Source: Candidatus Omnitrophota bacterium (GTDB lineage: Bacteria; Omnitrophota; Gorgyraeia; Zapsychrales; JAHFFX01). Taken from it: a DNA stretch of 49,945 nucleotides. The notes beneath the pieces are model-generated. The model was not told the DNA's origin. It ran no database searches and saw nothing but the letters and a program-made list of their open reading frames with translations. Below, piece by piece: positions 34,481 to 43,331 of the stretch (the first letter of the stretch is position 1; each line of letters begins with the position of its first letter). Made by a program: the position numbers and the translations under genes. The DNA lies in NCBI GenBank assembly GCA_023247725.1, contig JAHFFW010000018.1:1-49945 (forward strand), read 5' to 3'.

Positions 34481-35795
34481 GAAGTTTTTGACGTTATTGA
34501 CAATCGGTCTGGTCATCTTCACGTTGACTTCCCGGGCAACCTGTGAGGTTGAACAAAAACAAAACGCGGAAATGGCCAAAGAAGATTTGTATTCGCAGAT
34601 TGAACTTTTTAGTTATGCCTTAACCACGATCCAGTCGGAATATGTGGATGAGCAAAAGCCAAAGGATCTGATTTACGGGGCGCTTAAGGGGATGCTCTCG
34701 GCGCTTGATCCGCACAGCCAGTTCCTCGATCCGGATGATTACAAGGAATTAAAGACCGAGACGCAAGGGAAATTCGGCGGACTGGGAATTGAAATTTCCA
34801 TCCGCGACGGAATTCTCACGGTCATCACGCCCCTAGAGGACACCCCTGCCTGGAAGGCCGGGATCAAGGCCGGGGATCGAATCGTCAAGATTGAAGATGA
34901 GTTGACGAAGGACCTCACCTTAAGCGAGGCCGTCAAGAAACTGCGGGGAGCGCCGGGCACTCAGGTAAAGATTACGGTTTTGCGCGAGGACGAATTCAAA
35001 ATCCATAATTTTACAATCACGCGAGAAATCATTCATGTGCAGGACGTCAAAGATGTGCAAATCCTCGAAGACAAGATTGGTTACATCCGTTTGGTGGAAT
35101 TCCGCGAAGATTCGCATAAAGAATTCAAGGCCGGTTTAGATAAACTCAAGGCCGACGGCGCGGACAGCCTGATCATTGACCTGCGCAATAATCCCGGCGG
35201 GTTGCTCAATGTGGCAATTAAAATAACCGAGGAATTTATTGCCGCCGGCGAAATCATTGTTTCCACCAAAGGCCGAAGAGAGGCACAAAATACCGTCACC
35301 AAGTCCAGCAATTCGACCAAGGATTTTGTGGACTGGCCCTTGGTTGTTCTGATTAATGAAGGCAGTGCCTCTGGCAGCGAGATCCTCGCCGGAGCGCTTA
35401 AGGATAATCATCGCGCCATTATCCTGGGCACAAAATCATTCGGTAAAGGTTCGGTTCAGTCCGTTATTCCTTTACCCGATGGATCGGGTCTGCGCCTGAC
35501 CACGAGCAAATATTTCACCCCCTCCGGCCAGTCGATCCATGGCATCGGCATCCACCCCGACGTGGAGGTCAAGCCCATTGCTCGGGAAGCCGAAAAAAAA
35601 GAAGAGCAGGAAGCCGACATAGAAAAAATCTTTAACGATGTCCAAAAGCAACAGTCACAGGAGCCGGGAAAATTAGCCGTCAGCCAGAAAGAAGCAGAAG
35701 CGAGAAAGAAACTCCTCGACGATAATCAAGTTCAAAGTGCCTTGAGTGTGATCAAAGGGATCCGAGTCTATCGCCAATTTCTGAAAGGCACTTAA
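34473..35795 (+). CDS. Carboxy-terminal processing protease (CtpA/Prc, S41)
   Basis: A 440-residue periplasmic serine protease: signal peptide (about 1-24), N-terminal helical cap, PDZ domain (about 95-175, GKFGGLGIEISIRDGILTVI) and the S41 protease domain. The Ser-Lys dyad is visible in NEGSASGSEILAGALKD and GTKSFGKGSVQ. It trims C-termini of exported proteins. A Glu/Lys/Gln-rich tail follows the catalytic domain. ctpA next to the YibQ deacetylase-like gene is common in Gram-negative genomes. Confidence 0.93.
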   Translation: MLKKFLTLLTIGLVIFTLTSRATCEVEQKQNAEMAKEDLYSQIELFSYALTTIQSEYVDEQKPKDLIYGALKGMLSALDPHSQFLDPDDYKELKTETQGKFGGLGIEISIRDGILTVITPLEDTPAWKAGIKAGDRIVKIEDELTKDLTLSEAVKKLRGAPGTQVKITVLREDEFKIHNFTITREIIHVQDVKDVQILEDKIGYIRLVEFREDSHKEFKAGLDKLKADGADSLIIDLRNNPGGLLNVAIKITEEFIAAGEIIVSTKGRREAQNTVTKSSNSTKDFVDWPLVVLINEGSASGSEILAGALKDNHRAIILGTKSFGKGSVQSVIPLPDGSGLRLTTSKYFTPSGQSIHGIGIHPDVEVKPIAREAEKKEEQEADIEKIFNDVQKQQSQEPGKLAVSQKEAEARKKLLDDNQVQSALSVIKGIRVYRQFLKGT

Positions 35796-35801
35796 AGGAT
35801 C

Positions 35802-36749
35802 ATGTCAGCAAAAAAGAAAAAGGGTGATGGCCGAGATATGGTCATTGCCGTTCTGGTCTTTTTGGTAGCGGTCGAATCCTACGCCTTGTTCGTCCGATTT
35901 GAGCGTCCGGGTCCGGCAAAACCGGTGAGCCTAAAAAAGGCGGCTCCCCCGGCGAAAAAGACCACCTCGGTCAATCCCGAAACGGCAAAGGTTTTTCAAC
36001 CGATTCCCGAAAAACCTCCGACGGTTGCGCCGTTGGCACAAGCCGTCCCGGTCGCGCCGGCGCTGCCGACCAAAAAGCGGTTGGGGCGTATCGCGATCAT
36101 CATCGATGATTGGGGCTACAACGCCAATCATTGTGAAAACCTGGCAGAGATTGAGGAGCCAGTTACCGTTGCCATCTTGCCGAATCTGCCACACTCGACG
36201 GAAATCGCCACTTGCGCCCATCGGCATAACAAGGAGGTCATGTTGCATCTTCCGATGGAGCCGCACTGGAATCTCGACAAATATCCGCAGGACTACATCA
36301 TTCGAATCTCCATGAGCCGCGCCAAGGTTGAAAAGCTCCTGGACCAGGCGTTAAAAAGTATTCCTTATGCCGCGGGGGTTAATAATCATATGGGTTCCAA
36401 GGCTACCGAGAACCGGCGGCTCATGGCCATTGTTTTTGAAGCGCTGCAAAAAAAAAGGCTCTTTTTTGTCGACAGCGTGGTCACCGGCGATTCCATTTGT
36501 CCAGAGGTCGCACAACAAAAGGGACTACGTTTTGCCCGACGGGATGTTTTCCTCGACAATCAGAATGACCGCCACTACATCGAGACCCAATTCGCGCAAT
36601 TGGCCCAACTGGCGCGGGAAAAAGGCTTCGCCGTCGCCATCGGTCATGACCGGGCCTTGACCTTGCAGATCATCAAAGAACAAACCAAATTACTCGCTGA
36701 CGAAGGGTTTCAAATGATCACCATCAACGAATTGATTAAACAGCCATGA
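35802..36749 (+). CDS. Divergent polysaccharide deacetylase family protein (YibQ-like)
   Basis: A 315-residue protein with an N-terminal membrane anchor (about 12-30), a Pro/Ala/Lys-rich linker (about 35-92) and a NodB-like barrel. The barrel starts with RIAIIIDDWGYN and contains PVTVAILPNLPHS, VMLHLPMEPHWN, AAGVNNHMGSKAT and AIGHDRALTLQII, the last like the third deacetylase motif. This YibQ/DUF610 family is common next to ctpA; some members are thought to be inactive or to act on peptidoglycan. Function therefore stays open. Confidence 0.85.
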   Translation: MSAKKKKGDGRDMVIAVLVFLVAVESYALFVRFERPGPAKPVSLKKAAPPAKKTTSVNPETAKVFQPIPEKPPTVAPLAQAVPVAPALPTKKRLGRIAIIIDDWGYNANHCENLAEIEEPVTVAILPNLPHSTEIATCAHRHNKEVMLHLPMEPHWNLDKYPQDYIIRISMSRAKVEKLLDQALKSIPYAAGVNNHMGSKATENRRLMAIVFEALQKKRLFFVDSVVTGDSICPEVAQQKGLRFARRDVFLDNQNDRHYIETQFAQLAQLAREKGFAVAIGHDRALTLQIIKEQTKLLADEGFQMITINELIKQP

Positions 36750-37813
36750 ATATCCTGGGAATAGAAACCTCTTGCGATGAAACGGCCGCGAGCGTAGTCA
36801 CCGACGGCCGCTTCATCCTTTCCAATGTCATTTCTTCCAGCCTGGCCCGGCATCAGAAATATGGAGGCATCATTCCAGAAATTGCCTCGCGCCGGCAACT
36901 CGAATATATTCAAGGCGTGGTGCAGCAGGCTTTGCAGGATAGCCATCTGACCACGAACGAAATCGACGCGATCGCCGTCACGCAAAAACCCGGCCTCATT
37001 GGCTCTTTGCTTGTGGGGCTTTCTTTTGCTCGAGCCCTGTCCTTCGCCCAGCGAAAGCCGCTGGTTTTAGTGGATCATATCCAAGCGCACCTGTATGCCA
37101 ATTTTCTAACGGATGTAAATAAAAAAGAAGCGGCCCATGATCCATCTTTACCCAAACTTCCCGCTGTCGGACTGGTTGTGTCCGGCGGACATTCCAGTCT
37201 TTTTTTGGTGCGCAATTTTAGTAATATCACCTTGCTGGGACAAACGCGAGATGATGCCGTCGGAGAGGCGTTCGATAAGGTAGCCAAGATTCTTAATCTG
37301 GGTTATCCGGGGGGACCGATCATTGACCGATTGGCGCAAAAAGGGAGAAACAATGAGATTCGCTTTCCCTGCGCGGATTTGCCGGGATCATTTGATTTTA
37401 GTTTCAGCGGCATCAAGACCGCCGTCCTCTATTATGCCCAGGCGCATATGACCAAAGAAGATTTTTCCGTCGAAAAAGTTGCCTATGCCTTCCAACAAAG
37501 CGTCACCAAGGTTTTGGTGGATAAATGTTTTTATGTCTGCCGCAAGAAAAAAATCCGGAGTCTGTTAATCGGAGGCGGAGTGGCGGCCAATTCGAGTTTG
37601 CGCCAGCAACTGTGGCTGCGGGCCAAAGAAGAGATGATCGATGTCCATTTCCCGCCGCCGGCCCTTTGTCTGGATAATGCGGCCATGGGCGCGGGGATGG
37701 GTTTTCATCTGGCGGGGGCAAGCGCGGCACAGGCTAAACCTCCGTCTAAACTTCTGCGCCGCGCTAAAAGTTTTGTCCGAAAATCCAGGAAAGAAAAAGG
37801 AGGGACGCCTTGA
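36746..37813 (+). CDS. tsaD: tRNA N6-adenosine threonylcarbamoyltransferase TsaD
   Basis: TsaD moves the threonylcarbamoyl group onto A37 of ANN-decoding tRNAs. The 355 residues have the ASKHA start NILGIETSCDETAASVV, the metal motif VDHIQAHLYANF with two His, VSGGHSSLFLV, DAVGEAFDKVAKILNLGYPGGP and IGGGVAANSSLRQQL. It overlaps yibQ by 4 bases and the MgtC gene by one. The partners TsaB, TsaC and TsaE are not in this window. Confidence 0.96.
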   Translation: MNILGIETSCDETAASVVTDGRFILSNVISSSLARHQKYGGIIPEIASRRQLEYIQGVVQQALQDSHLTTNEIDAIAVTQKPGLIGSLLVGLSFARALSFAQRKPLVLVDHIQAHLYANFLTDVNKKEAAHDPSLPKLPAVGLVVSGGHSSLFLVRNFSNITLLGQTRDDAVGEAFDKVAKILNLGYPGGPIIDRLAQKGRNNEIRFPCADLPGSFDFSFSGIKTAVLYYAQAHMTKEDFSVEKVAYAFQQSVTKVLVDKCFYVCRKKKIRSLLIGGGVAANSSLRQQLWLRAKEEMIDVHFPPPALCLDNAAMGAGMGFHLAGASAAQAKPPSKLLRRAKSFVRKSRKEKGGTP

Positions 37814-38280
37814 TGCAGGATCTTTCTCGATTACCGGTCGTTTTTTTGAAAGTGATTTTGACGATTGTCCTGACAAGTTTGATCGGGGTCGAACGCGAGA
37901 TCCGCAATAAGGTGGCCGGTTTAAGGACCCATGTCCTCGTCGGGATGGGATCGTGCCTCATTGTGTTGACGGCCTTTCACATTTCTGATATATATAATCA
38001 CACCTTGACGGATCCTACTCGGATCATTTCGAATATTGTCACGGGAATTGGATTCTTATGCGCCGGTACCATCATCCGCGGGGGAGGACAGATCATTGGA
38101 TTGACAACGGCGGCGACCCTGTGGATTGTTTCCGGCATCGGAATGGCGATCGGCGCCGGTGATTATGTGGATGCGATTGTCGTGACCGCGACTTCTTTAT
38201 TGGTCCTCATCGGATTGCGTTCGTTGGAACGAATGGTTCAGGAATATTCCCGAGGTTCCAATCAAAACAACTCTCAATAA
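37813..38280 (+). CDS. MgtC/SapB family membrane protein
   Basis: 155 residues with four to five hydrophobic helices. The family hallmarks are LIGVEREIRNKVAGLRTHVLVGMGSC and GIGFLCAGTIIRGGGQIIGLTTAATLWIVSGIGMAIGAG. MgtC relatives are tied to growth at low magnesium and, in some pathogens, survival in macrophages; many environmental members have no assigned role. The short form lacks the C-terminal ACT-like domain. The ATG shares its A with the TGA of tsaD. Confidence 0.9.
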   Translation: MQDLSRLPVVFLKVILTIVLTSLIGVEREIRNKVAGLRTHVLVGMGSCLIVLTAFHISDIYNHTLTDPTRIISNIVTGIGFLCAGTIIRGGGQIIGLTTAATLWIVSGIGMAIGAGDYVDAIVVTATSLLVLIGLRSLERMVQEYSRGSNQNNSQ

Positions 38281-38300
38281 TTCAAGAGGAGGGATGCGAT

Positions 38301-38816
38301 ATGGCCCTGAGAGATCGACGAGATAACAAAGAACCAGAAGAACGGATCATCGAAATCAGTGCCCAGATGCAAGGGACGCTTTCGTTCAAGGATCCGGTCA
38401 ATCTGAAAATTGATGGAAACTTTACCGGGACGCTCGATACCAAAGGCACGCTCACGATCGGCAGTCAGGCCACCGTTGAGGCCCACATCCACGGAGAGAA
38501 TATCGTTATCGCCGGGAAGGTCAAAGGCGACTGCATCGCGAAAAAAATGCTCGTCTTAATGCCCACCGCCGTCTTGACTGGCAACATTTCCACCCCGAAA
38601 TTAAATATCGTCGAAGGCGCCATCTTTCAAGGCCGTTGCCAGATGCTGGAAGAATTCCTCGACATCGAAGAGGTCAGCAAATATCTCGAGATTGACCAGC
38701 CGACCATCCTGGAATTGGCCAATGCTGGAAAGATCCCTGCCTCGCGCAATGGCGACTCTTGGATCTTCGAACGCAACCGGATTGACCAGTGGGCCGCCTC
38801 GGGAAAGGTCAAATGA
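38301..38816 (+). CDS. Bactofilin fused to an excisionase-type HTH domain
   Basis: A 171-residue two-domain protein. Residues about 16-113 form a bactofilin (polymer-forming) domain of short beta repeats (GTLSFKDPVNLKIDGNFTG, KGTLTIGSQATVEAHIHGEN, IVIAGKVKGDC), which in other bacteria builds cytoskeletal filaments. Residues about 118-169 are a MerR/excisionase-like winged HTH: FLDIEEVSKYLEIDQPTILE, then GKIPASRNGDSWIFERNRID. Such a C-terminal DNA-binding-like domain is not part of standard bactofilins. AAGAGGAGGG is the ribosome site. The next gene carries the same kind of HTH plus a membrane helix. Confidence 0.85.
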   Translation: MALRDRRDNKEPEERIIEISAQMQGTLSFKDPVNLKIDGNFTGTLDTKGTLTIGSQATVEAHIHGENIVIAGKVKGDCIAKKMLVLMPTAVLTGNISTPKLNIVEGAIFQGRCQMLEEFLDIEEVSKYLEIDQPTILELANAGKIPASRNGDSWIFERNRIDQWAASGKVK

Positions 38817-39118
38817 TTTCCGATCAATTCATTTCGGTGCGCGAAACCGCCCAGCTTTTGAGAATCTCCGAAAAAAAAGTGATGGATCTGGTGAAGGAGG
38901 AAAAGCTCAAGGCTTATAAAATTGCCGATCAATTCTTGCGACTAAAAAAAACCGAAGTCCTCAGTATGCATAAAAGCGGCCAGGTGGAAGCGGAAAATGT
39001 TCAATATGCCTACACTCCCACCGAGAGGATTCAGGATTTTTTTTATTTCAGCGATTTCTATTTGTTATCTTACGCCCTCATCGGTTTCTTGCTCTATCTC
39101 ATTTTCTTCACCATTTGA
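38813..39118 (+). CDS. Excisionase-type HTH protein with C-terminal membrane anchor
   Basis: A 101-residue protein. Residues 6-52 form a helix_turn_helix_17-like domain (FISVRETAQLLRISEKKVMD, then a wing with KLKAYKIADQFLRLKKTEVL). A linker follows, then one strong membrane helix at about 82-100 and an immediate C-terminus, so the HTH would face the cytoplasm as a tail-anchored protein. ATG 38813 overlaps the bactofilin stop by 4 bases (ATGA), a sign of translational coupling and stoichiometric use. A DNA- or bactofilin-to-membrane tether is a plausible but unproven role. Confidence 0.8.
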   Translation: MISDQFISVRETAQLLRISEKKVMDLVKEEKLKAYKIADQFLRLKKTEVLSMHKSGQVEAENVQYAYTPTERIQDFFYFSDFYLLSYALIGFLLYLIFFTI

Positions 39119-39130
39119 TCTATTCCTTTG

Positions 39131-39475
39131 ATGAAATCCAAATTATGCCAAGCGGCATTCGTGCTCGTTGTCAGCTTCGTCACTGCATCCTGTCTCTCCC
39201 CAAAGGGCGCGTGGCCAAAACCAACTCGTGCGGCCTTAAAGATCCAGAACTATCAAGATTTAATCAAAGGACTGCAGGAACACAAGGTCGGCAAGGGGAC
39301 TGCCGCCAGCACGATCCGAACCCTTTACGGCGAACCGGACCGCCTATTCAATGACGCGTCCACGACGGGAAGCCTGGAAATTTGGACCTACATGAATCCG
39401 GATAAAAAAGGAGGAGAGTACAAACCTGTCCGGGTGTATTTTAATAATGGAAAACTCATTGATTGGGCGTACTAA
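39131..39475 (+). CDS. Small lipoprotein
   Basis: 114 residues. The N-terminus has a lipoprotein signal with lipobox VTASC (Cys at about residue 21). The mature part holds a domain with TAASTIRTLYGEPDRLFNDA and SLEIWTYMNPDKKG...VRVYFNNGKLIDW, which recalls the BamE/OmlA-SmpA fold of outer-membrane lipoproteins. It is the last gene of the operon that begins at gatC. The start is ATG 39131, one codon after a TTG in the same frame. Confidence 0.7.
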   Translation: MKSKLCQAAFVLVVSFVTASCLSPKGAWPKPTRAALKIQNYQDLIKGLQEHKVGKGTAASTIRTLYGEPDRLFNDASTTGSLEIWTYMNPDKKGGEYKPVRVYFNNGKLIDWAY

Positions 39476-39518
39476 GCATTTTTCTTCAGGAATAAAAGCT
39501 CACCCGCCGATAATTTCC

Positions 39519-39547
39519 TTGCGCTTTCCTTTAGTTTTCTGTAAAAT
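39519..39547 (+). promoter_or_regulatory. Possible promoter upstream of tRNA-Met
   Basis: TTGCGC (39519-39524) and TAAAAT (39542-39547) with a 17-base spacer lie about 120 bases before the tRNA. The remaining intergenic DNA (39548-39667) shows no gene. Confidence 0.35.
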
Positions 39548-39667
39548 CCGTTCATTCCTTTTCGGTTACCCGCGTCGGATTCATAACACCATTTAATCAA
39601 ATTCAATATTCGATCGCTTGTTTCTATTGCGCCCGCGAAATCTCAAATTTTTTAAAGGACAGAATCC

Positions 39668-39741
39668 GGCGAGGTAGCTCAGCTGGTCAGAGCACGCGGC
39701 TCATACCCGCGGTGTCGAGAGTTCGATTCTCTCCCTCGCCA
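39668..39741 (+). tRNA. tRNA-Met (anticodon CAT), elongator type
   Basis: Acceptor GGCGAGG/CCTCGCC, D arm GCTC/GAGC, anticodon stem CGCGG/CCGCG with loop CTCATAC (anticodon CAT) and T arm GAGAG-TTCGATT-CTCTC, then discriminator A. The first base pair is G-C and the anticodon stem lacks the three G-C pairs of initiators, so it is not tRNA-fMet. The body resembles elongator tRNA-Met of Bacillus; a tRNA-Ile2 with lysidine is the other option. CCA is not encoded. Confidence 0.9.
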
Positions 39742-39758
39742 CATTAAAGAACAAAGAC

Positions 39759-40301
39759 GTGCCTCATTCGGGTAAAAAATTTTTGCTTCTATGGACGATC
39801 AGTACCGGAATTGTTCCGTTGGCCTTCGCCGGGAATTCCTTTCAACAGATGCTGGGTCCGGATGAACGCTATCACAACGTGGTCGTTGCCAAGGTCATTA
39901 AGGCGGATGTCTTTGTCCTCGAAAACGGAGAAAAAATTCGCTTGATCGGGCTGGATGCCCCGGATAAGCCGGCCAAAAAGAAGACGGAATTCGACCAATT
40001 TGGTTTTCCCATCGAAAACGTGAATCCAGAAATCCCGCTGGAGGAACAGGCCTATAATTTCGCCCGGGATCTGCTGGAAGGAAAATCTGTCCGTTTGGAA
40101 TTTGATGAGGAACAAACCTCATCGGAATTCGAGACCTATGCCTATGTTTTTCTTCCCGATGGAACCTTTGTCAATGCGGAAATCCTCAAGGCAGGAATGG
40201 CTAATTTGAAAACACATCCCACGAATAAAAAATATGCCGACGTACTCAAGTCGGCCTATCAAGAGGCTCGTCAGGAAAAACGCGGTCTGCAAGCCGAATA
40301 A
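39759..40301 (+). CDS. Exported staphylococcal-nuclease-like protein, probably altered active site
   Basis: 180 residues: signal peptide (about 1-24) and one SNase/TNase fold (about 38-178) with VVVAKVIKADVFVLENGEKIRLIGLDAPD and PDGTFVNAEILKAGMANL. The Asp near the metal and the first catalytic Arg (IRLIG) are present, but the catalytic Glu is Asp (DAPD) and the second Arg, usually in YGR, is replaced in SEFETYAYVF. It may thus be a weak nuclease or a binding domain. The start is a GTG 17 bases after the tRNA-Met gene. Confidence 0.75.
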   Translation: MPHSGKKFLLLWTISTGIVPLAFAGNSFQQMLGPDERYHNVVVAKVIKADVFVLENGEKIRLIGLDAPDKPAKKKTEFDQFGFPIENVNPEIPLEEQAYNFARDLLEGKSVRLEFDEEQTSSEFETYAYVFLPDGTFVNAEILKAGMANLKTHPTNKKYADVLKSAYQEARQEKRGLQAE

Positions 40302-40334
40302 TCTTCCTTACTTTTTTGGTCTTATCCTTTAACA

Positions 40335-41339
40335 ATGTTGGATTTGATGCAGGAAGTCAAACAATCGGTCTTGACCCAGGGGCTCGTCTCTTCGGGAGAA
40401 ACAGTCGTCGTGGCCGTTTCCGGCGGCCCGGACTCGGTGGCTCTACTCTATATGATGCACGCCTTGCGTCATGAATTGGGAATCCATCTGCATGTCGCTC
40501 ACCTCAATCACCAATTGCGCCGGCAGGCGCGGCGCGATGAGCTCTTTGTCCGCCGTCTTGCCCAGGAACTCCGTTGCCCTTGTCACGTGGCCAAAGCCGA
40601 TCCAGCAAAGCTGCGGCAAAAAGCGTCGCTGGAAGAAGCGGCCCGGGAGGCTCGATTGAAATTCCTTATGACTACGGCCCAAAAACACCGTGCAAAAAAA
40701 ATTGCCCTGGCCCATACTCAGGATGACCAGGCGGAAACCATTCTCATGCGGATTCTGCGCGGAACCGGCCTGCAAGGCATCCGCGGCATGGTCGCACAGC
40801 GAAAGATGGGGGGATTCATTTTTATTCGACCATTTTTAGGAATTTCCAAAAGCCGCATTATTCAATTCCTTAAACTGCGTCGGATTCCCTTTTGTGTTGA
40901 TGAAACCAATGCCCAAACCGAATTTTTCCGTAACCGGATTCGGCTGAAAATTCTGCCGTTCCTAGAAAGGGAGGCGGGCAAGGACATCAAAATCAGTCTG
41001 GCGAATCTGGCGGATACCGCCGGCGCAGATTATGATTTTATCGAAGGGGAGGGACGGCGATGGTTTTTAAAGTTGAATAAGAAAAAGCCCGCAGGGCTCA
41101 GGGCCAGAGAGGTTCAACTGGATCTCGCGCGTTTGAACCGCCTTCCTCCGGCACTGCGTCGAATGGTTCTGCGAATCGGTTTTAAAAACTTGGTAGGGCA
41201 TACCCGGCGTCTGTCTTTGCGTCATCTCAGAATTGGAGAAAAATTTTTGGCCGATAAGGCCGCGAGCGGCGAACAGCATTTGCCCTTGATCAAAATGATC
41301 AAAAAAAATGACCGCACCCTCATTCTCCGGCGATTTTAA
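40335..41339 (+). CDS. tilS: tRNA(Ile)-lysidine synthetase TilS
   Basis: TilS converts C34 of the CAT-anticodon tRNA-Ile to lysidine so that it reads AUA. The 334-residue protein has the PP-loop VVVAVSGGPDSVALLYMMHAL, HVAHLNHQLRR, ALAHTQDDQAETILMRILRGTGLQGI and RPFLGISKSRI motifs of the N-terminal ATPase. The C-terminal recognition part is short, as in the Aquifex-type enzyme. tilS followed by ftsH is a common bacterial order. Confidence 0.93.
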   Translation: MLDLMQEVKQSVLTQGLVSSGETVVVAVSGGPDSVALLYMMHALRHELGIHLHVAHLNHQLRRQARRDELFVRRLAQELRCPCHVAKADPAKLRQKASLEEAAREARLKFLMTTAQKHRAKKIALAHTQDDQAETILMRILRGTGLQGIRGMVAQRKMGGFIFIRPFLGISKSRIIQFLKLRRIPFCVDETNAQTEFFRNRIRLKILPFLEREAGKDIKISLANLADTAGADYDFIEGEGRRWFLKLNKKKPAGLRAREVQLDLARLNRLPPALRRMVLRIGFKNLVGHTRRLSLRHLRIGEKFLADKAASGEQHLPLIKMIKKNDRTLILRRF

Positions 41340-41342
41340 GGC

Positions 41343-41370
41343 TTGAATTAATCAAAGGATCAGTTATAAT
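41343..41370 (+). promoter_or_regulatory. Promoter of ftsH
   Basis: TTGAAT (41343-41348), 16-base spacer, perfect TATAAT (41365-41370). The start codon is 26 bases beyond the -10, with AAAGGA in between. It allows ftsH and the genes behind it to be expressed apart from tilS. Confidence 0.65.
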
Positions 41371-41395
41371 TCTAACCAAAACTAAAGGAAAAGTT

Positions 41396-43297
41396 GTGTC
41401 GATGGATAAACCCAAACCGAAAATCAAGAAACCCCTCGGACGTATTCCGAATAAAAATCAGATCCCGCCCAATAATAACTGGCTGTTTTGGGTGGCGATT
41501 CTATTTTTGTTTCTCATTGTCACCAATCAGTCCAATCTCACCTCTGTCTCGCCGGTCAAGGAAATGAAGTACAGCGAGTTCTATTCCCTCGTGCAGGAGA
41601 ATAAGAGCAGTCACCGCATCCAAAAATTATCCTTGACCGAAAATACCCTCCAGGGGGCGCTCAGTGACGGTACCAAGTTCAATGTGAACATCCCTAACGA
41701 CGACAAGGCCCTCATGGATCTCATTCGGGAAAATGTGCGGGATTTTGAAGTGGTTCCCGCCAAGACCTTCTGGAGCAATCTCTTGGTCCAGATTGTTCCC
41801 ATGGTTTTATTTATTGGTTTTATCTGGTTCATTTCCTACCGCGGCAGTCAAGTGGGAAACCGGATCTGGTCATTTGGCAAATCGCGAGCCAAGATCAGCA
41901 ACAAAAATACGACCGTCACCTTCAATGACGTGGCTGGGGTCGATGAGGCCAAGGAAGAATTGCAAGAAGTCATCGAATTCTTGAAAGAACCCAAGAGGTT
42001 TCAACGATTGGGCGGCAAAATTCCCAAAGGGGTTCTTTTGATTGGACCGCCGGGGACCGGCAAAACCTTACTGGCCAAGGCCGTGGCCGGTGAAGCGGAT
42101 GTGCCGTTCTTTTCTTTGAGCGGTTCGGATTTCGTGGAGATGTTTGTCGGAGTAGGGGCTTCCCGGGTGCGCGACTTGTTTGAACAGGCCCGCAAGGCTG
42201 CCCGTTCCTCCGGCAAAGGTTGCATCATCTTCATCGATGAAATTGATGCCGTCGGACGGCTGCGGTTTTCGGGAATTGGCGGTGGACATGACGAACGCGA
42301 GCAGACCCTCAACGCCCTCCTCGTTGAAATGGATGGCTTCGACACCCAATACGGCATCATTGTGATTGCGGCAACCAATCGTCCCGACACGCTTGATCCT
42401 GCCTTGTTGCGCCCCGGTCGTTTTGATCGCCAGATCGTCGTGAGTCTTCCGGATCTCGTCGGCCGGGAGGCGATCCTCAAAGTGCACACCAAGCATATCA
42501 AACTGGCCGACCAAGTGGATTTAAGAAAGATCGCCCGTCAAACCGTTTATTTTTCCGGAGCGGATCTCGCCAATGTCTGCAATGAAGCGGCCTTACTGGG
42601 GGCTCGTAAAAATAAAGACGCCGTGACACAGGATGAAATGGAGGCCGCGATCGAACGGGTCATTATGGGACCGGAAAAGAAAAATCGGACCATTTCCAAA
42701 AAGGAAAAAGAAATCACCGCTTATCATGAAGCTGGTCATGCCTTGCTGTCCATGCTCCTTGAGGAAGTTGATACGTTCACGAAAGTTTCCATTATCCCCC
42801 GCGGAATGGCCGGCGGCTATACCCTCACGCCGCCCATGGAGGATCGTCATTATTCTTCCAAACGAGAACTTTTGGGAGAACTCGTCGTCGCTTTAGGAGG
42901 CCGCGCCGCCGAGGAAATCTGCCTGCACGATGTCACGACCGGCGCGCAGAGTGATTTTCAAAGCGCCACCCGCACGGTCAAAAAGATGATTTGTGTTTAC
43001 GGCATGAGCGAGCGGCTTGGGCCTCTGACCCTGGGACACCACCATCACCAGGTTTTTCTTGGCCGGGACATGCTGGACCAAAAAGACTACAGCGAAGAAA
43101 CTGCCAAGATCATTGATGAGGAAATCAAACGCCTCATTGACGAGGCCTATAGTCGCGCCAAAAAAATTTTATCTGACCATCGGGATAAATTGGAGGCCTT
43201 GGCCAAACGTCTTTTGGAAAAAGAAACGATTGACATCGAAGAGGCCAGAGTGCTTTTGAATTTGAACGACGATAAAAAGCTTCTGGCGGATAAGTAA
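41396..43297 (+). CDS. ftsH: ATP-dependent zinc metalloprotease FtsH
   Basis: Membrane-bound AAA+ protease for quality control of membrane and regulatory proteins. 633 residues: helix at about 28-45, short periplasmic domain, helix at about 128-147, AAA domain with [29 protein letters not shown] and the [23 protein letters not shown], then the protease domain with HEAGH and the third zinc ligand in the [13 protein letters not shown] region. The start is a GTG, two codons before an ATG (41402). It heads ftsH-folP-cdaA. Confidence 0.97.
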   Translation: MSMDKPKPKIKKPLGRIPNKNQIPPNNNWLFWVAILFLFLIVTNQSNLTSVSPVKEMKYSEFYSLVQENKSSHRIQKLSLTENTLQGALSDGTKFNVNIPNDDKALMDLIRENVRDFEVVPAKTFWSNLLVQIVPMVLFIGFIWFISYRGSQVGNRIWSFGKSRAKISNKNTTVTFNDVAGVDEAKEELQEVIEFLKEPKRFQRLGGKIPKGVLLIGPPGTGKTLLAKAVAGEADVPFFSLSGSDFVEMFVGVGASRVRDLFEQARKAARSSGKGCIIFIDEIDAVGRLRFSGIGGGHDEREQTLNALLVEMDGFDTQYGIIVIAATNRPDTLDPALLRPGRFDRQIVVSLPDLVGREAILKVHTKHIKLADQVDLRKIARQTVYFSGADLANVCNEAALLGARKNKDAVTQDEMEAAIERVIMGPEKKNRTISKKEKEITAYHEAGHALLSMLLEEVDTFTKVSIIPRGMAGGYTLTPPMEDRHYSSKRELLGELVVALGGRAAEEICLHDVTTGAQSDFQSATRTVKKMICVYGMSERLGPLTLGHHHHQVFLGRDMLDQKDYSEETAKIIDEEIKRLIDEAYSRAKKILSDHRDKLEALAKRLLEKETIDIEEARVLLNLNDDKKLLADK

Positions 43298-43331
43298 AAC
43301 TTTTCCTCGACGACCCATTCCTTCAAAAGCA

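Noticed and set aside
38813-39118. Phage excisionase or antitoxin reading of the small HTH protein
   Set aside because: No integrase, toxin or phage gene is nearby, and the C-terminal membrane helix plus coupling to bactofilin argue against it.
39668-39741. tRNA with CAT anticodon near tilS as tRNA-Ile2, the TilS substrate
   Set aside because: The body and anticodon loop match elongator tRNA-Met better; closeness to tilS alone is not evidence. It cannot be fully excluded.
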